Shown one piece after another: positions 20,531-33,263 of a stretch of DNA of 64,000 bases; position 1 is the stretch's first letter, and every line of letters begins with the position of its first letter. The notes beneath the pieces are model-generated. The model was given only the letters and a program-made list of their open reading frames with translations, was not told the DNA's origin and ran no database searches. This stretch comes from Scedosporium boydii (Eukaryota; Ascomycota; Sordariomycetes; Microascales; Microascaceae). The translations under genes were made by a program, and so were the position numbers. The stretch spans positions 186,001-250,000 of the forward strand of contig NJFT01000016.1 in NCBI GenBank assembly GCA_002221725.1. Reading direction: 5' to 3'.

Positions 20531-23500
20531 GATTGCGTTTTGCTGGATTATCACAATGAGCTTCAAGTATCCTGTTGATTTTATATGATATCTGGGAGAA
20601 GACGAGGGAAGGATATTATGCCAAAGCTTCGGAAGGTAGAAATTGAAAGGTTTATTTCAATGAAGAAGCAACAGAGTCTCTTCGTTCGATGGCGGAACTC
20701 AATGGCCTTTTAATACCAGCGAGAAAAAAAGAAAACCAGATTCATCGATTCATCCCACAATCATCCCCCTCTTCTCCTCCTTCTATCCTCTGCATCCCAC
20801 CCCAAACCCCACGATGCCACCCCAAAAATATCAACATGGTGGAAAACAACCCCAAAACCAACCTGTCTGTGCCCATTTCGCCGAGTCCTCGCATTTGTCC
20901 TTTACCCCACCAAATCACGAAGCTCCCTTTCACGTTCATGGCATCACCTCTTTCCGAGGAGGCCAAGGGGAACGCGGGGTACTTCGTAAGAGAAATGTTT
21001 GATCAAACCACAAGAATGGCTTCGGCCAACCGCAGCCACAGGCGCAGTTGCCAGACCTGGCCAGCTCTCGTTGCGTCCATGCGCACCAACGACGTTGCCC
21101 GATTTTTCCACGTCAACGTCGCTTTATGATCCGACAGCATAGAGGGGATCGAAGCAGAGCATTCGCTCATACGTCTGTGTTCTCCCTCTGTGTTCTCCAT
21201 CTGCCTTCATATCTTCTTCATTGTCCCTTGGAGATGCTCTCTCACTGCCCGAGTCGAAGATGAAAGTTTGGGTCCATTTTCTACCCCACATTCCCGAGCA
21301 ATTCCACCTCGCTCTAGTGTGCAGTCCACTGCACTATCGATTCTAGGCCACAACTTGAATGCATCGTGGAGGCTTGCGAGTCGCCATCGCTGAACTCCAT
21401 TACGTCACCGCCCAAGAGGACAATAGACTGAGTCCAATGTCGGATAAGTAGAACCTAGAACTATTAGCAGTGGCATCGAAGCTCGAGATATTTTGAGGTA
21501 CTGGGCTTGGCATTCGGCGTGATGCTCTTTGCTTTTTTCCTTCCTTTTCCCTCGCCTCGTTTTGTCATCTCTTATGAGGGTACGAAGTAGTAATGGGGGT
21601 AATATCGTCTTATCAACTACCAGCTCGAGTGGGGACGAATCCTGCGGAAGGAACCTGTTGAGGAACTCCGGATAGAGGAAGAGAAGAAACAGAAAAGAAG
21701 AAGGAAAAAGCAAGAAAAAAGAAAGCCTCAGCACGATGCAACCGACAAGCCATCGTGTAACTCGAAGATGGGGCCGAGAAAGATACGATCATCCCCTCCG
21801 GCTCTGGCACACCCTCAACTCCCTCCACTCGATCTGCTGCGGCTCCCAACACTTGACGTCCCTCTGCACTACTCAGCACGAGGGCACACTCGAATCTCAC
21901 CACCACACACATCCACATCTCTCATCGTCAACGTCGCCTCCGGGGAGCCATCTAGCGCTGATCTCGACCCTCCATCGCGTAAGGATTCCCAAGAATCCCC
22001 AATGTTACTCTACTAAAGAAGAAAAAAAAAATAAGCCCGAAGTCCTCGAGAAGACGGCAAAAAAAAAAAAAAACCACTCTAGTACCAACATGAAGCCGCA
22101 CTAGTGGTAGCGAGCCATGGATCTCTCCAATGCAGCATCGCAGTATCGCAGTATCGCACCATCGATGATGTCAGGCCTCAGCCCCCCTGCCATGTCGTCG
22201 GGGAAGATAAGGATCGCAGTGTACCAGTAGCGTCCACGGCGTTTCCCCTTGCTTGTGTAGTGTAAACATCGTAGCAAGCCGCCTTGGCTGCATTGGACTT
22301 CCAACCTCACACGCCCTCGTATGACCTATCCCGTCCCGTCCAGCCCGCCTCTGGGTCTTTAAAATTTTTCTGCGTATTTCCCGTGCCGTCAGCGACGTCA
22401 TAGCCTGCCTTTCGGATTTTTCTTTCCATTCCTTCTCTTTTACTACGCTCACGCTCCTGTACTTGCGCTCCTTGTATCGGATTCATCCCGTCCCAAAAAA
22501 AAGTGCTAATGTATGAATCAGTCGGCACTTGCAGCGTCTTCGCTCACTCTTCCGCATCTTCTCAACGTCACGACATCAAAGAGGCGGCGAGGAGCGAGAG
22601 GCAGATCCTGGTCTCCCTTGGCGATGTTGATCCGACGGCGAGGTCCAGGGCCTGGGCATGGGCAAGTCGCATCTACCTCTTCAATGTTTGGGTAGGCCGA
22701 AAACAATGGACGGTTCAATATTGCAGAAAAAAAATTGATGGACGGTGCATCATCCGCTCATCATTGTACATAGACATCACTTGATTTTGGGTAACCATCA
22801 CCTGCCCCAACATTGGCCTGGCCTGGCAATCATCCCGTAACACTGGTCCGGGACCGTGATTTGATCCATCCGACATCCCATGCGTTTTCTGCTACTGCAA
22901 GTCAGTTCTTCTAGAACCTTTCCACGGGGGCCGCGGGTCGAGCAAGAGCCCACAACACCAAGTTCCCGTTCCCCATGAATCGAGATGTGATTGTGAAATA
23001 TTCGCACATGCCGAATCGATATTGTCCCAAGGCAAAAAGCCAAAGTCATTCTCGCCCAATCGATCTCAATTCCTCCCTCTCATTCGCCACAAATCCTCTC
23101 CACCCTCTTGCACCCACTAAGCTACAATTGTAAAATCCACATCCAAATAGCTCCCCAAGTGGCGCCTTCAGCAATATCGCTTAGGCAGACTTACACAGTC
23201 TAGCTATGGTCAGCCGCCCGATCTTCATTCACTTCCTTCCTTCATCCATTCCTTTGCCGACTGATCCATCACTCACCGGCTAGTTGCATTTTCCTTTTTT
23301 TTTTTTTTTTTTTTTTTTTTGTTAAACGCCACTCTCAAGACCCTGCCTGTCCCGCGGAGTTGTATTTCTTCATTAGTACTTCGCAGAATCCACTTTGTAG
23401 ACTAAAAGATAAAATGCGGCTGGTTCAGACCCTTCCAGCCTTACAGCACCACTCCAATCTTCCCATGCCAGGCCCTTTCCGCCGAGAAGCGCCCCCCCTG

Positions 23501-25603
23501 TCCCCATCTGCGTGTCTTTAATCCCTTAAGCGACGTCATTCCCACCTAGTACAAACTCACATATCTGCTAATCCTCTCCCCTTTTGAAAAGAACGACGAC
23601 AGAGAATATCGGGACAGGCCGCTTTCCGGGGTGTATCCTGTAGAATAAAAAAAATCAACCGGAGAAAAAAGCAATCTTGCGGCGCCCTCCGAGAAAATAT
23701 AACGCGCATCTTTTCCCGTATAAGCCGACAGGACCGGAAGAGATACGAAGTACCACTTCCGTCTGGACTCCGTCTGGACACACCTGGAGGGCTGGTCCCT
23801 TGGAACAGACAGTATCAACCCATAAGGCAACGAAAAGGTGGGGAGGGGGGGTCGGAACCAAACGTCGAACCTCAACCAGTACTAAGGGTCGAGAACAAAC
23901 GTGGAATATGAAAAAAGAGAGAATGAAAAATAAAAATAAATAAATAAAAATAAAAACAAAACAAATAGGATTGAAACAAAATCTATGCTGACACGTTCCG
24001 GTCCCAATCCCGGGACTCTGTAACCCCCTCCCTCAATCCTACTCAAGCCGTGCTGCCCAATTCCCTCGACAGAGTCGCCACGCTCAATTCCCCCGCCAGC
24101 GGATTCCACGTGCAACCATCCAATGGGAACCCCTCCGCTGCACACACACCACCCTCTGGCTCGCCCACATCCGCCTCCGTCCGTATCTCAATTAGCGTCC
24201 AAAGGCAAAAACCAGTAAACTAGTACGAAGTACATTTGATGAAAGCGAGCATCAATTCACACTGTACCGTCCACACCCCTCAAGCTCCTTCCCTCTTCCG
24301 TCTCCACGCCCCCCCCGGCCCCTCGCTGCACTGGGGACTCGTAGGTGGGTTCAATCGATCTGCCCATTGTGCTTTGTGTGCCAGTGAACACAAGTACGAA
24401 GTAGGCAGCTTCCTTGTAGATCTTGCAATATTTCAAATCCTTTGATTGTCCAATTTCCGCTCTTGTTTTATTGCATCACGGTGCCTCGAACTAAGCAGGG
24501 GACTCGAATCTAGAAGAGGGAAACAGAGCAAGGAAGAAAAAGCAAAAAGCATGGATAGCGGACAGATAGGTCCAACGTCAGGCGCACACTGTACGAAGCT
24601 GTTATTGTTACGAAATCAATGGGTGTAGTGCTGTAGTCAGAGAGGTACGAAGTGCAAGTACACTCCAGGAGGTGCACCCACGAGGTACTCCGTGCTTCGT
24701 CCTTCGAAGTGTGGTCTCGATGCACCAATCATGGCCTGTTCCCTTCTCTTGCCGTGTCTCCCCCGTCCGCCCACCTAGAGCCTCCGTGCCGCCGCCCGAA
24801 ACCAAGACCGAAATTGAATTTGTTCCCTCAAACCCCGTGCAGGGACCACCCGGCGATGCAGACAATACACGTCACAGCAAACGAATGGATTCAAGATAAA
24901 AAAAAAAAAAAATTATCATTCACCTAAAATGATTATAATTATAGGAAATGACAGGAAGAGGAGCCCTCGAACAGAGGGAAAAGGAAACAAAAGAAGAATA
25001 TGCGCCAAATGAAACAAATCAACCGTTTTGAGCCATATACAAGAGGATCAAGGCCAATCCCCCGCCTTGACCTCATTCAGACGCCCAGTCGTCGTAGTAG
25101 TGGTAAACATAGAATCCGGTTCACCTGTAGTACCAGTCTTCCATTCCTCTCCCTCCAAAAACGTGGACAAAAAAAGAAAAGCAATCCCAAGCCGTGCCAG
25201 TGAATGATAGTACAACACCCAACGCCAGGGTTCCCTAATATCCGACCAGTTGAAGCTGGGGGGATTGGAAACAATTCGAAGAAGAACCCATAAAACCCAA
25301 GAGACAAGAACATAAGCCCCGCCGTTCCCCTTTCTCCACGACCTTCGGAAAGGTCGTGAACAGTTTTGGGGGGGGGGGAAGACTGAGCCTCAAAGTTGTT
25401 AGAACATTGGGCTCCCTCCAACTCCCAACACGCTGCCAGAACATCCCCCCTCCAATATGTTTTTTTTCAAGGAATCCATTCCCCAAAACAATTAACACCC
25501 CTTTGGCTGATTTTTGCCGACAAGATAATTTTCTCTTTTTTTTCCTCTTTTTTCCCCCCTCTTTCTCCGCCACTTTTCTTATTGCCTTTAGGTGGTGCTT
25601 CTC
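20531..25603. other. 5-kb gene-poor interval
   Basis: No gene could be supported over 5 kb. It contains the promoter of the aldo/keto reductase and the 3' flank of the bHLH gene. TACGAAGTA/TACTTCGTA words lie at 20980, 21581, 23744, 24224 and 24395. There is a poly-T tract at about 23296-23320, A runs near 22020-22075 and 24898-24912, and C/T-rich stretches. ORFs up to 164 aa here are low-complexity and have no family features. Confidence 0.5.
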
Positions 25604-26617
25604 TCACCTCTCAACCTTGACGGCCGTTGGCATAGGACCTCCAAGTCTCCTGGTCCACTCCTCCTGCATTCTGCCGACGCTGCCGAGAAGCTCGTCCTTC
25701 TGCCTCTCCAACGTCGCCCTCTCCCGCTCAAGCAACTTGATACGCCGTCTTGCGAGGTCCAAGACTTCGGCTTTGCTGATTCTCTTCTCCATTCCCATTC
25801 GGCTCCCGCCTCCTTCACCACCTTCTTCGTCCATACCTTCCTCATCATAGTCAGGTTGCGGGAGCACTGCTAGGAGCCTCTCGAACTGAGCATTGAGCCT
25901 CTTGCGATATTGCTGCTCGACTTGGTTGTGCGCGGCTCTGGCCTTGACCTCTTCGGGCGTCTCGGCGGGCTTGCGCGCCGTAGACTGGCTGTAGCGCTTA
26001 GGGGCCCTGGATGCCGTGCGTAGCTGCGTCGTGGAACGGCGCTTCTCATCCCCGGGCCCACCTTGTGCTTGTTTATCCTTGGTAGGGAGAACCGGAGTAG
26101 AGTGTCGCCTTCTCTTCTTTCGTTCGACCCTCTGTTTGTTGGCATTCGCGGCGCTATTACTCCGGGCACCGGATTCAACATCTGCAAAAGTGGGTTCAGT
26201 AATTTGTCTGGGAGAGATGGCAGGCGTCGTTGAGGTAGTGCCTTCTGCGCCCTCTTCCGCATCCGGAGGAGAAGGGAGGAAGCTATAGGAACTATCAAAG
26301 GCGATGGCCGTCTGTCCGTGCATTCCACCTCCGAGACATTCCTCAGAGCTGTCTCGGTCGTTGTACAACGCTCTGGATGGATCAATGTCACAGAAGGTGG
26401 GGTCTCCGGGACTCGTGGTGTTAGTCGTCACCGCCGGATCTAGTGTTCCTGCAGGGTATGCTCGTGGCATGGCGTCCGCCGTCGGCAAAAAATCAAGGCC
26501 GAAACTGGTGGCTGGGTCGCGGTGGTCTACGCTTCCACGCGGCGCTAGCGTGTAGGCGTCGCCTTGTAACGTGGAATAGGCGCCATTGGGGGTTGTGAAA
26601 TAAGCTGAGTCTTCCAT
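25604..26617 (-). CDS. bHLH transcription factor with SREBP-type basic region
   Basis: A single exon encodes 337 aa. The N-terminal 160 residues are Ser/Thr/Pro-rich and acidic, a likely activation region. Basic clusters ERKKRRRHS and RAPKRYSQ precede the bHLH. The basic region is AHNQVEQQYRKRLN, with His230, Glu234 and Tyr237 at the same spacing as the SREBP class, where Tyr replaces the usual Arg and allows sterol-element as well as E-box binding. Helix 1 ends at LLAVLP. The loop is long, acidic and Gly-rich. Helix 2 is KAEVLDLARRRIKLLE and runs into a short leucine-zipper-like coiled coil. No membrane helices are present, so it is not a membrane-tethered SREBP. Target genes are unknown. 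Confidence 0.88.
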   Translation of the reverse strand: MEDSAYFTTPNGAYSTLQGDAYTLAPRGSVDHRDPATSFGLDFLPTADAMPRAYPAGTLDPAVTTNTTSPGDPTFCDIDPSRALYNDRDSSEECLGGGMHGQTAIAFDSSYSFLPSPPDAEEGAEGTTSTTPAISPRQITEPTFADVESGARSNSAANANKQRVERKKRRRHSTPVLPTKDKQAQGGPGDEKRRSTTQLRTASRAPKRYSQSTARKPAETPEEVKARAAHNQVEQQYRKRLNAQFERLLAVLPQPDYDEEGMDEEGGEGGGSRMGMEKRISKAEVLDLARRRIKLLERERATLERQKDELLGSVGRMQEEWTRRLGGPMPTAVKVER

Positions 26618-29600
26618 TGCTGCACGGGGTATGAACCGATCAAGAATTGGTGATACCCCTGGGCTCTGCTCGGCGAAATCCTAATCCGTTAATATTTTGG
26701 TACTTTTTTGGAGCGGAATTGATCTTGGACCGAATCTGTGAAAAGGGGATGGAGAAAAGAAACGAAAAAAAGGAATCAGGAAACCAATTGTGGGCATCTC
26801 GAGAAATTTGCTTTTGAGGCGTCCCCCGCAATAATTTGTGTTGTGCGTTCTTGGAAACATTGGACTATGCTAAGTCGCGAGCAGGGTCATGCAGGGAGAT
26901 GAGGAAGAAAAGCTGACAAGGCAAGCTCTAATTGAGCTGGAGAAGCCCGGTTGAACTTGGGAGTAGTAGCTCACAGTACAATGCAGGGGAGAACGCGGTC
27001 TCTTGGAGAGGGGTAGGAGGGTGCTCGGAGAGACAGGAGTAAGGGAACGTGTTGAGGGTATCTAGGGATATGAGCTTACATCAAGCTTGTCTCGCCTCTC
27101 AAAGTAGATGGAAGAGGTGTCCATTGTGTGTAATTGTTGAACTTTGGATTAAGGTCCGGGGCCTTAGGACTCGAAAGAGAGACCGACGCGAGTTGCGGAT
27201 GCCTCGTGGGGAAGATAAGGAAGCTCTTATAGGTTCCCCTGAAGGGGGGGAAAGACGTCGCTAGTATGGTTGGCGAGGAGGGAGCTTGCTTTAATAGATA
27301 GGATAGGGCCAAAGTTTGTCGTTGGCAGTGATTTGGATGGTGGTGGTGAGTGGCGGTAGTGGCAATGGTAGTACCGGCAGGGAAGTTGGATGGTAGTAAT
27401 GAAGCAAAGAGCAGTAGTTGGAAGCGAAAGAGGGTGTGTGTGCGTGAATGTGTGAGAAGTGAGAGGGAGGGGCAGGGACGTATATAGATGTTTCGTCGAT
27501 TTGTGGAGGGGCAAAAGTAGAGGTCGAGTATCGTCCAGCAGAAAGAGTGAAAGGCGAGGTCCGACTTCTACTTTGGATTAATATCAATAATGGAAAAGGT
27601 ACCTCGAATGTCGTTGCTTCTTTCCTTCGCCTTAGCTAGCTTATCAACGAAAGCCTCCAGATGCAGACGGGGGCAGGAACAAACGTCAGAGCGGGTCGCT
27701 TCCTTCCTTCGTCTCTTTTCTCTGAGAAGAATAAGAACTTATTTCCCTTTTAAAAGGAAAAAAAAAATGGAAGAAAAAGAAAATAGAGTAGATACGGAAA
27801 GACACACGATCCCAATTAAGACAGTCCCATTGCGTCTCTTATAGGGATCATCTTGTTCGGCAATGGCCTTGGGCTATGACGATGTCATGACTTGATAATA
27901 GATGGACTTCCGAGAGCATCCAGGTCCAAGTCCACAATACCCACTACCACAACCGATCGGATACACAGTACTGAGTACAGGAGCAAGCACGAGTGACGAG
28001 TGAGCATGAGGCATGAGGTGTGGGAAAAGTGAACCAAGACTAGGTACGGAGTACTGCGTACCATTTTTTGTACCCCGGTTAGCTCTAGCCTCTGCCCCAC
28101 TAGCTCCCAAGGGGACGCCAAAGACAGTGAGGACTTGGTAGCGTAGGGAACAAAGGGAAGGAGGGGGTGGGTGTGCTGGAGGGGGTGTCTACAGTGTGAA
28201 GCTAGCACTGGCCTGACTCGACGGAAGGAAACAGGCAAGCAAATCAAGTCCATTCCATTTTCACTGATCTGTTTTTTGAACTGTGGAAAATTGAGCTTCA
28301 GAATCGACAGGAGAGAGTGAGTGAGAGAGACTTGAGTCTCGCTTTGTACCTTGTCCCCGCTATTGTCACTGTCGCTCATTGCCGTCGCCTGCGGTTGTAC
28401 GTACTTGGATGCGTATCTACTGCACATATAGTACAGCAATTGTACGTTTCATGCAAAGGTCCGCACAATGCTGGACAGGTGCAAGAGACAGCATCCCGAT
28501 ACTTCCATTCGAGGTCTCTCATTATGCCTGCAGCATAGCAAGCTACTCAGCACATACCCGCTCCATATTATACATACAAACGGGTGTTCTTGATCTTCAA
28601 TGTGTTATCGTCTGGACCACGTTGGGATTTCCCTGTATCCCCCAGCATTACCACATTGACATTCGAGCCATGCAATCAATCAATCCGCCTCCTGGCCCGT
28701 CCACCTATCGTGGACGCACACAAATTTCCATTATCCATTATTGTAGCTGTACATCTCGTACAAGTAGTAGGCTGCATCATCCCATAGGTGGTGTTTTGAA
28801 TCGATCAATGAGAAGGGTGTGGCGAGACCTTCCAGGCCGCGTCTGGAACAGCCAATAGAGGCAGCCGTGCTGAAGCACGCTAGGTGCGCCTGCACCGAGT
28901 TTGTATGTAATTTATACATTGGAGGAGAGAACCCCTCTCGTCATAGAGTCCATTGATCTCGCCCATGGCTGCCGGCCCCACCAAAACACCCTGGACGATG
29001 GAGCTCCTGCATTGGCATTTGCAGCATACAATTCTCGACACCAGACTGCCAGAGAGTAACTCAATCGAACCGGTAAAAAGACTGGGACGCATGGCCATCT
29101 CGTCTATGACAAAGGCAAGCAGGTAATATTTTAGTAGCAACAACTTGGAAGGGTTGAACAGGGATGGAGCATGGGAATAACTAGTTTACTTCGTAAAATG
29201 TGCAGCTTTCTCGCCAAGGTCGAGGACAAGTGATCGCCCCTCCAAGACGTCAAGCTTGCATTGGGTGGTGTATCGGTTAGTAGCATGCCAGGGCGGTGGA
29301 GTACACACACACTTTTCCTCCTACGCTTGTCTCTTTAGTCCATTATCATCGCCTCTTCCAGTCCTCTCGCTCGCTCTCCTCAGTTGGTCTCAGCCCTCAG
29401 AGATCATCACGGTTGGTAAACTATTACTTTTTGCTAGCACATTAAGTCCCATTGCCCCTTGCTCCGTTGCACGGCAGTCTTCTCCAAGACGTCAGCTACT
29501 AGCTAAGGAGTAAAATCGTTCGAGGCCGAGGTCAAGACACTATCGTGGCAAATTTTGACTTCCTCTCTCCGCTTCGTCCGTCGTCACTCTATCATTGGCC

Positions 29601-32600
29601 TTGTAGGCTCCCCAGTGGCGCCCACTCGACGCAAGCTTTTGTGCCTGTCCGCTTCAATGGAGAGATGGAGAGGGTTTACACGGGAGTTACAACGAGTCGT
29701 AGCTCGCCTGGCCTTGGATCGCCCGGCGGCATTGAGGTCCGACATGTAACTAATATGGAGCTGGTCACACCTCTTAGTCCAAAGTAAAATGGGATCGGGC
29801 GTGATGTGCTTGGTCATGGACTAGCTTGAGGAACGTAGTACGGAGATAGGGAAAGCAATAGAGTGTACAGGGAATACGCGTGGTGATGAAGATTAATTGA
29901 TAGGAGATGATGAAGCAGCCATGTCCAATGCTCCTTCCGGAGTTTGCACAGGACTAGCGTGAAAGAGAGCCTGGAGCTTGGGGTGTGTCTTTTGCGCCTG
30001 GGCTGTCCTCGATGTTCAATGGCCAGGACCGCCCGAAGAGTTGGTGGGCAGAATACAGTGTAGAGTGTAACGATATAAAACAGTGTACATTTGGCCACAC
30101 AGCTTGGTGGGCTTGAAACTTGCAAGAGTACAGTCAACTCCGAAGAGTTGCAGTCGTTTAGTACCGCTTACTGTCCTCTCCTTCTGGCCTGAGGCACTAG
30201 CGTGCTTTTTTACGAAGTATGTGCGCTACAATACTCTGTGGTCCACTTGAAGCGACTGGCAGCTCCAGTTCGTCAAGCGCTAAATCCAGAAAGGCGCCCG
30301 TCGGCGTGGGCTCTAATGTGATGAATTGTCGAATAGTTTGTGCTCAGCGTTCAATACTCGCAAGATTCCTGCGCACGGATGGATCGATACGTCGCCGCCG
30401 CCATCAATCTAAGCTTCAATCCCTCGATAGCCTTTCCGGTACGGACGGACTTGAGGGGGGGAAGTAGTATCAGAGTTGGAGACTTTTCCCACAACGCTTT
30501 AGCAAATGACGACCTGCCCCACTCATTGCATTGCCAGCTGCAAACGAGAAACCGCCAATTTCTTGCTAACACATGCTTGCGCATCGTAATTGATCTCCCT
30601 CCAGAGGGGATGGGACGCTTGGAGGCTTGGAAGTGTGCTTCCCCTCCCAAACCCACCCACCCTCTTCGTTTGCATACTTCTCTTTAGTACGTCCTTTGGC
30701 TAATTTCTTCATTGGCGACGATATCCAGCTCTAGCCGGATACCCCTACCCATTCTAAAAAAGCTACTTGCGCCGTCGAAGGCTTGAGCAGTGGCGCACCC
30801 ATTTTTGCCCTCCAACGGGGATGCGTAGAGTTTCGCCTAAGTGCGGGGTGGAGAGCACTACAATAGCAAGGGGATGCTGGCTCTAAAGCTGACTGAGGGT
30901 GGTAGCACTGCAAGCCCTTGTATAGCGTAGTGTAGTGTACTGCGGCGTAGTGCAAGTACGAGACAGTCAGCCAAGCCAGGCCAAGTAGGCTTGGGGGTTT
31001 TACGAACCAACTGTAAGCGTCTGTTTGCCTTTTGTGTGTGTGTCGTATGTAAGTCAAGGTGCGCGTGGGCGAATCCTTTGAAATGCGGATCAATGATCAC
31101 TTGAGGATTACGCTACCCGCCATTGGGAGAGCTAAAGATCTATCCTCGCTCCTCATGAGTCCGTTAGTCGTGGGGAACTTTGAAAGACGACCAATTGACC
31201 TAGTCAAGCCAATTGGCCTGGTCGAACGGAGGGCCGAGAAGTACAGCTCTTCATGGCCAGAAGCAAACGTGCCCAGGTCGAAGAAGTTTAAGACATAGTA
31301 AAAGACATGATATTTCTTGGCATGTCTTGCACACCGAAACAGAGCCTCTCTTCGTTGCGTTAAAACAAAGGGGAGAGCGCTGGGCAAGTTCTGGTCGAGG
31401 ATCAACGAGGTGGGCGGCATCCCTGGCTTCAAACTTAAACCCAATCCGTCATGGGATATGTTTCTCTCTGTCGTTCAGCAGGTCTTGAAAGTCCCACCAT
31501 CTTGGCTCTTTCCTATTCACCTCACCTGCATAGGCCGATTCTTACACTGTCTTTTTACACCTGCATTGGCTCAGTTTACCTTTGTGTCTTATGATTCGGA
31601 GGTTTCTTCTTACGCGCATGTCTAACATCCTTTGCTCAGGTCGACCGAGACAATACCAATGATGGGCCCTTCCTGGGGCGATTCTGTGGGATCAATGGGT
31701 ATATACGAACCGGGGACGGCATCAATGGTCGTACTGGATCTCCTTCTTGAAGAGAAAATGGGGCTTATTGCTACCCTAACATCCCGCCTTTTTCTGGTTC
31801 CAGGGTTGTTTTCACTGCATCGGAAAATCAATATGGCGTCAGAGTGTCCTTGGCCGAAGCCATATCCTTGACGGGAGGCGAAAAAAAAAAGAAGGAGAAT
31901 AAAGAAAGTAACATAAGAAAGAAGGGAAAGATAAAGCAAACAGTGAGAAAACCCGTAATAAAAATTAGAAGAAAAATTAATAAAATAATAAAAATAAAAT
32001 AAGAAACCAAAAGGTCGAGATCGCGACCATGGCCCAAGCTTGTACACCAACGCAGTCAAACTTTTGACTTCCCGTCCTCCTCCACTCACTTTGAACCCGG
32101 TCTATTGATGCTTCAGCCCCCCTCCCTTCCCTTCACACTTTCCAACTCACTAAAATCGTGCCGGTTTAACCTAACTCGTGATACCAGGACCAACCCTACA
32201 TGAGGAGCGGGGGGAGGCTCATGAGGATCCTCGGAAGCTAGCCTTCTTCAGGGATGAGGGGAAGGTGTATCAAGCTCCTTTCGTGGCTGGGATGCGCAAG
32301 CCTCTCGTTGCTAGTAGCAAACTCTATCAAGCTTCCCAGTCGAGCCATTCTCAGCTTATGATTTCTTTCGCTTGACGGCGTATTAGGTTTCCGTGTGTCT
32401 CTCTTTTTCCCCTCTTCTTTAACCTTGTTGTTTGCGAAGAGGTTCGACGAAGTTGAAAAACCCGACGATGAGGGGAGTTGCAGGGCAGAGGAGAAACTTT
32501 ATATTGCGCCACAGAATGAGAGAGGGGGGGGGGAAGAAAGTGAGGCTCTTCTTCTCCGGACTTGTCGTTCCTCGAGGGACGTGCCTGTGCCACCCTACGT

Positions 32601-33176
32601 CTTAGCTGCATCTGTTCTCCATACGCCATGCCACGACGGAGAAAATGTTCCAGGCTCTGGACTCGGCATGAATAATGAAGTGCACCACATGAAGCCACGA
32701 ACTAGTCAGTTGAGAGATCGCATCGCCCCGGCGTTCTGCGTCTCATTGGCTCTCACTATCACCAGTCTAGTATCTCATCCTACTGCGATCACGTCTAGTC
32801 CCTTCACAACTATCCGATATGGAGTGCAGGGAGTGTTAGCTCCGCTCTACAAAGTACAGCACTAGGGGAAATGCAGTCGACACCCGCACCCCTTCGTGTA
32901 TATCTTTATATACTGTGTACACCCATCTCGTCGTGGAAACCGTCGTCCAAAGGAGTAAGTTCTTGTAAGCATGCGGATGTGAGTGGGAGTCGAAGTGGTA
33001 CGCAAGTACACAAACCCCAGGTTCTTGGGGCCAAAGATCGACACTGCAGCAACTGGTTTGTGGGTCGCATCAACCCCACTTACACCAAAACTGAGAACCA
33101 GAATCTATGTACCCATGATATCTGAGGCTGTGCTCCAATCCAGGAGAGAGTTGTTGAACGCCCTGCGTCTTCACCA
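26618..33176. other. Gene desert, left half
   Basis: About 6.6 kb with no supported gene. It includes the long upstream region of the bHLH gene. Palindrome-like words lie at 29187 and 30211, with the variant GTACGGAGTAC at 28044-28054. There is a GT-rich patch at 27434-27460 and A/T-rich stretches at 31880-32000. ORFs up to 184 aa occur on both strands but show neither codon bias nor domain resemblance. Confidence 0.5.
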
Positions 33177-33200
33177 AAAAAAAAAAAAAAAAGAAAAGAG

Positions 33201-33238
<38 letters not shown>

Positions 33239-33263
33239 AAAAAAAAAAAAAAAAAAAAAAAAA
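33177..33263. repeat. Long poly-A block
   Basis: Nearly 90 bases of A are interrupted only by short interruptions such as GAAAAGAGAATT and a single T. It is the longest homopolymer block in the window. On the minus strand it would be poly-T following a possible 5' splice site, similar to the homopolymer-bearing introns of SEC11, the Mpv17-like gene and the methyltransferase. Confidence 0.9.

Noticed and set aside
31622..32089. 155-aa minus-strand ORF with Phe/Leu-rich segment
   Set aside because: The hydrophobic part is the translation of an A/T-rich tract (31880-32000) and not a membrane domain of a known family.
33177..33263. Poly-A block as the tail of a LINE-type retroelement
   Set aside because: No reverse transcriptase or target-site duplication was recognisable on either side; similar homopolymer runs occur in introns throughout the window.
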